A stretch of 9,012 nt of DNA from Opitutia bacterium (GTDB taxonomy: Bacteria; Verrucomicrobiota; Verrucomicrobiia; Opitutales; Seribacteraceae): contig JABGUO010000279.1 in NCBI GenBank assembly GCA_018646565.1, forward strand, positions 1-9,012, written 5' to 3'. How positions within the stretch are numbered: the first letter of the stretch is position 1; the number at the start of each line of letters is the position of its first letter. Both the position numbers and the translations under genes were made by a program. Shown here piece by piece: positions 6,896 to 9,012 of this stretch. Under the pieces are notes generated by a model. That model made no database searches and was not told the DNA's origin. It saw only the letters and a list, made by a program, of their open reading frames with translations.

Positions 6896-6927
6896 TGCAT
6901 TTCTCTCTTTCTTTCTAGTTTTAAAGT

Positions 6928-6965
6928 AAAGCCGTATGGTTGCTATGCAATCTGCGGCTTTTTTT
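6928..6965 (+). terminator. Intrinsic terminator or attenuator between rplL and rpoB
   Basis: AAAGCCG (6928-6934) pairs with CGGCTTT (6955-6961). An inner stem GGTTGC (6938-6943) pairs with GCAATC (6947-6952) around a TAT loop; a small internal loop separates the stems. Seven T residues (6959-6965) follow the outer GC pairs. This is the form of a Rho-independent terminator. I see no promoter in the 36 bp between it and rpoB, so it probably ends only part of the transcripts. An rplL-rpoB attenuator is known in E. coli; that this one works the same way is inference. Confidence 0.8.
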
Positions 6966-7001
6966 GTTCTTTCCCTACCCCACAAGTTACCAACCAATAA
7001 T

Positions 7002-9012
7002 ATGGATACAGCAATTCGAAAAAATTTCGGTAAGCTTACAGAAGCCATCGACCCACCAAACTTGCTTCAAAATCAAGTTGATTCTTTTCATGACTTTCTT
7101 CAAAGAGAAGTTCCATCAACTCATCGAAAAAAAGCCGGTTTAGAGGCTGTTTTTACAGAGGTTTTTCCTATCATAAGTTATGATGAAAAATCTCGTTTAG
7201 AATACGTAAGTTATACCATTGGAGAATCTAAGTTGTCTGAAATGGATTGTATCGATCAGAACTGTACATATGCAGCTCCGTTACAGGTCAAACTTCGCTT
7301 GCGACTTGAAGTAGAAGGACAGAGTAAACCTTTCTACAGTGAAGAGGAAATTTTTATGGGTGAGTTGCCTATAGTAACTGAACGGGGATCCTTTATTATA
7401 AATGGAGCAGAACGTGTTGTAGTCAGTCAGTTACACCGCTCTCCTGGCGTTAGTTTTGAAGAATCGGTCCACAGTAGTGGAAAGACGTTGCACGGATTCC
7501 GTATAATTCCGGATCGTGGTACATGGATAGAGGCACAATTTGACCAACATGATTTACTGTATGTATACTTAGATCGTAGAAGAAGGAGAAGAAAGTTTTT
7601 AATTACCACTTTTTTACGGGCATTACTTGATTCAGATTCCGATAAAGACAAAGACTCCGATCAAAAAATCATCGAGCTTTTCTATGATATTGAAACATTA
7701 TCGATTGAAGATTTATTAAAAAAGGAGAATGTTTCAAATTATGTCCTAGTTGAACCAATGTTTGACCGTACTAAAGGTGCTGTTTTAGCAAAAGCATTTG
7801 AGCCTTTAACTAAAACATATCTTAGAGCTTTCCAAAAAGCTGGAGAGACACAACTCCGCGCAATTGACACTTCTGTTGATGAAGGAGCAATCATACGTTG
7901 TCTCAAAAAAGACACTACTAAGAACAAGGACGAGGCACTTAAAGAAATTTACAAAAAACTTCGACCTGGTGAGCCACCTGACCGTGCTAATGCCGAAGCG
8001 CTTATAAAGAGGCTATTTCTCGATTCCAAGCGTTACGATTTGGCTAAAGTGGGCAGGCACATGCTTAATCTGAAATTGAATTTAGACACCCCATTGGAGG
8101 TTCGTGTAACAACTGTAGAAGATTTAGTTGCGGCTACCAGGAAACTTACCGATTTCAAACGAGGTAAATCCAACGAAGAAAAAGCCCGGGAAGATGCGGG
8201 TAAGTTTTTCGATATGGGGATCGATGACATTGACCATTTAGGTAATCGTCGAGTTAGAACCGTAGGAGAATTACTTGCAAATGTTTGCCGAAGTGGCTTA
8301 TCAAGAACAGAACGTGTTGTTCGAGAAAGGATGACTCTATATGACCAAGGAGTTGAATCACTTTCACCTGGCAAGTTAATCAACCCTAAAGCTCTCACCA
8401 CGGTTGTGAGAGATTTCTTTGCTAGGAGTCAACTTAGTCAGTTTAAAGACCAAATTAATCCACTTGCCGAGTTGACTCACAAGCGTCGATTATCTGCATT
8501 AGGACCGGGCGGACTTAATCGAGAGAGAGCTGGTTTTGAAGTACGGGATGTACATCCAACTCATTATGGCAGGATTTGCCCGATCGAAACTCCCGAGGGG
8601 CCCAATATCGGACTAATAAACACGCTTTCGACTTATGCTAAAATTGATGAGTTCGGGTTTCTTCAATCCACTTATCATCCTTGCTTGAATGGATATATTG
8701 GAATCATTTCCGCAAAGGATCATGTCGAGGAATCTCATCCCCTCAATAATCTCAGAAATTTAGAAAATGAACGGGCTTTCGATAAATGTCGTTTTAAGCA
8801 GGGGGCTACTCATTTAATTTATTTCGATGAAATTAGTAAACATGCAGAACTTAATTGGGCACTTGAAATTCTTTCTAATGAGACAATTGCGAAAAATGAC
8901 ATTATCGTGTTTACGCAAAAGGGGGGAGCTGAATCAATCCCTGCACTCGCTGAGATACTAAATGTTCCTAAAATAAAATTTGTAAAAGAATTAGAGGCAG
9001 TTGTTTTAAAAC
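7002..9012 (+). CDS. rpoB: RNA polymerase subunit beta, N-terminal half (3' truncated by window)
   Basis: RpoB forms, with beta', the catalytic cleft of RNA polymerase. The frame runs from the ATG at 7002 to the window end, giving 670 codons of a protein of about 1,200 to 1,400 residues. Visible signatures are MGELPIVTERGSFIINGAER (119-138), QLHRSPGVSF, the rifampicin-binding region SQLSQFKDQINPLAELTHKR (about 476-495) and SALGPGGL, and HPTHYGRICPIETPEGPN (518-535). Key rifampicin-contact positions D483, H493 and S498 match E. coli D516, H526 and S531, but K482 and I485 replace M515 and N518. Two oddities are six Arg in a row then Lys at 192-198 and an Asp/Ser/Lys stretch at 210-221. No Shine-Dalgarno precedes the ATG. 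Transcription must pass the upstream hairpin. Confidence 0.98.
   Translation, partial: MDTAIRKNFGKLTEAIDPPNLLQNQVDSFHDFLQREVPSTHRKKAGLEAVFTEVFPIISYDEKSRLEYVSYTIGESKLSEMDCIDQNCTYAAPLQVKLRLRLEVEGQSKPFYSEEEIFMGELPIVTERGSFIINGAERVVVSQLHRSPGVSFEESVHSSGKTLHGFRIIPDRGTWIEAQFDQHDLLYVYLDRRRRRRKFLITTFLRALLDSDSDKDKDSDQKIIELFYDIETLSIEDLLKKENVSNYVLVEPMFDRTKGAVLAKAFEPLTKTYLRAFQKAGETQLRAIDTSVDEGAIIRCLKKDTTKNKDEALKEIYKKLRPGEPPDRANAEALIKRLFLDSKRYDLAKVGRHMLNLKLNLDTPLEVRVTTVEDLVAATRKLTDFKRGKSNEEKAREDAGKFFDMGIDDIDHLGNRRVRTVGELLANVCRSGLSRTERVVRERMTLYDQGVESLSPGKLINPKALTTVVRDFFARSQLSQFKDQINPLAELTHKRRLSALGPGGLNRERAGFEVRDVHPTHYGRICPIETPEGPNIGLINTLSTYAKIDEFGFLQSTYHPCLNGYIGIISAKDHVEESHPLNNLRNLENERAFDKCRFKQGATHLIYFDEISKHAELNWALEILSNETIAKNDIIVFTQKGGAESIPALAEILNVPKIKFVKELEAVVLK

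Noticed and set aside
6472..6900. Minus-strand open frame of 142 codons opposite rplL
   Set aside because: It is the antisense shadow of the Ala/Gly-rich rplL; it also covers the rplL Shine-Dalgarno and has no family signature.
8033..8401. Minus-strand open frame of 122 codons inside rpoB
   Set aside because: It lies fully antisense to a clear rpoB reading frame.

Overview
The window is a stretch of core bacterial chromosome. It looks like a low-GC, compact genome from the PVC superphylum, most likely Verrucomicrobiota and possibly Opitutae. The gene order tRNA-Thr, tuf, tRNA-Trp, secE, nusG, rplK, rplA, rplJ, rplL, rpoB is one I recall from Chlamydiae and relatives. The EF-Tu has a rewritten switch I segment (KIVTI in place of RGITI) that I associate from memory with Verrucomicrobia and Planctomycetes. 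The lineage is inference; no rRNA gene is present to test it.

Layout. (1) 1-989: the 3' third of gyrA, from the end of the GyrA box to an acidic tail. (2) 979-2263: an A+T-rich divergent pair, a small DEDDh-type exonuclease on the minus strand and a HisN-like phosphatase on the plus strand. Only 16 bp separate their start codons. The exonuclease gene overlaps the end of gyrA by 11 bp. (3) 2266-2567: a minus-strand tRNA-Gly(GCC) and a plus-strand tRNA-Thr(GGT), diverging from an A+T-rich spacer with a plausible promoter for each. (4) 2594-4720: tuf, tRNA-Trp(CCA), secE and nusG. (5) 4729-6895: rplK, rplA, rplJ, rplL. (6) 7002-9012: the first half of rpoB, behind a terminator-like hairpin.

Regions 3 (plus strand) to 6 read as one translation and transcription superoperon. 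It encodes the aminoacyl-tRNA carrier EF-Tu and two of its tRNA cargoes, a translocon subunit, the factor linking RNA polymerase and ribosome, the L11/L1/L10/L12 stalk proteins, and RNA polymerase beta. Two internal control points are visible. One is a 125-nt structured spacer before rplL, the only gene here with a strong Shine-Dalgarno sequence. The other is the rplL-rpoB hairpin with a T tract.

I found no mobile element, CRISPR array or clear new system. The most interesting signals are the EF-Tu switch I variant, the near absence of Shine-Dalgarno sequences except at rplL, the folded rplJ-rplL spacer, and a perfect 12-bp direct repeat at the tRNA-Thr/tuf promoter.
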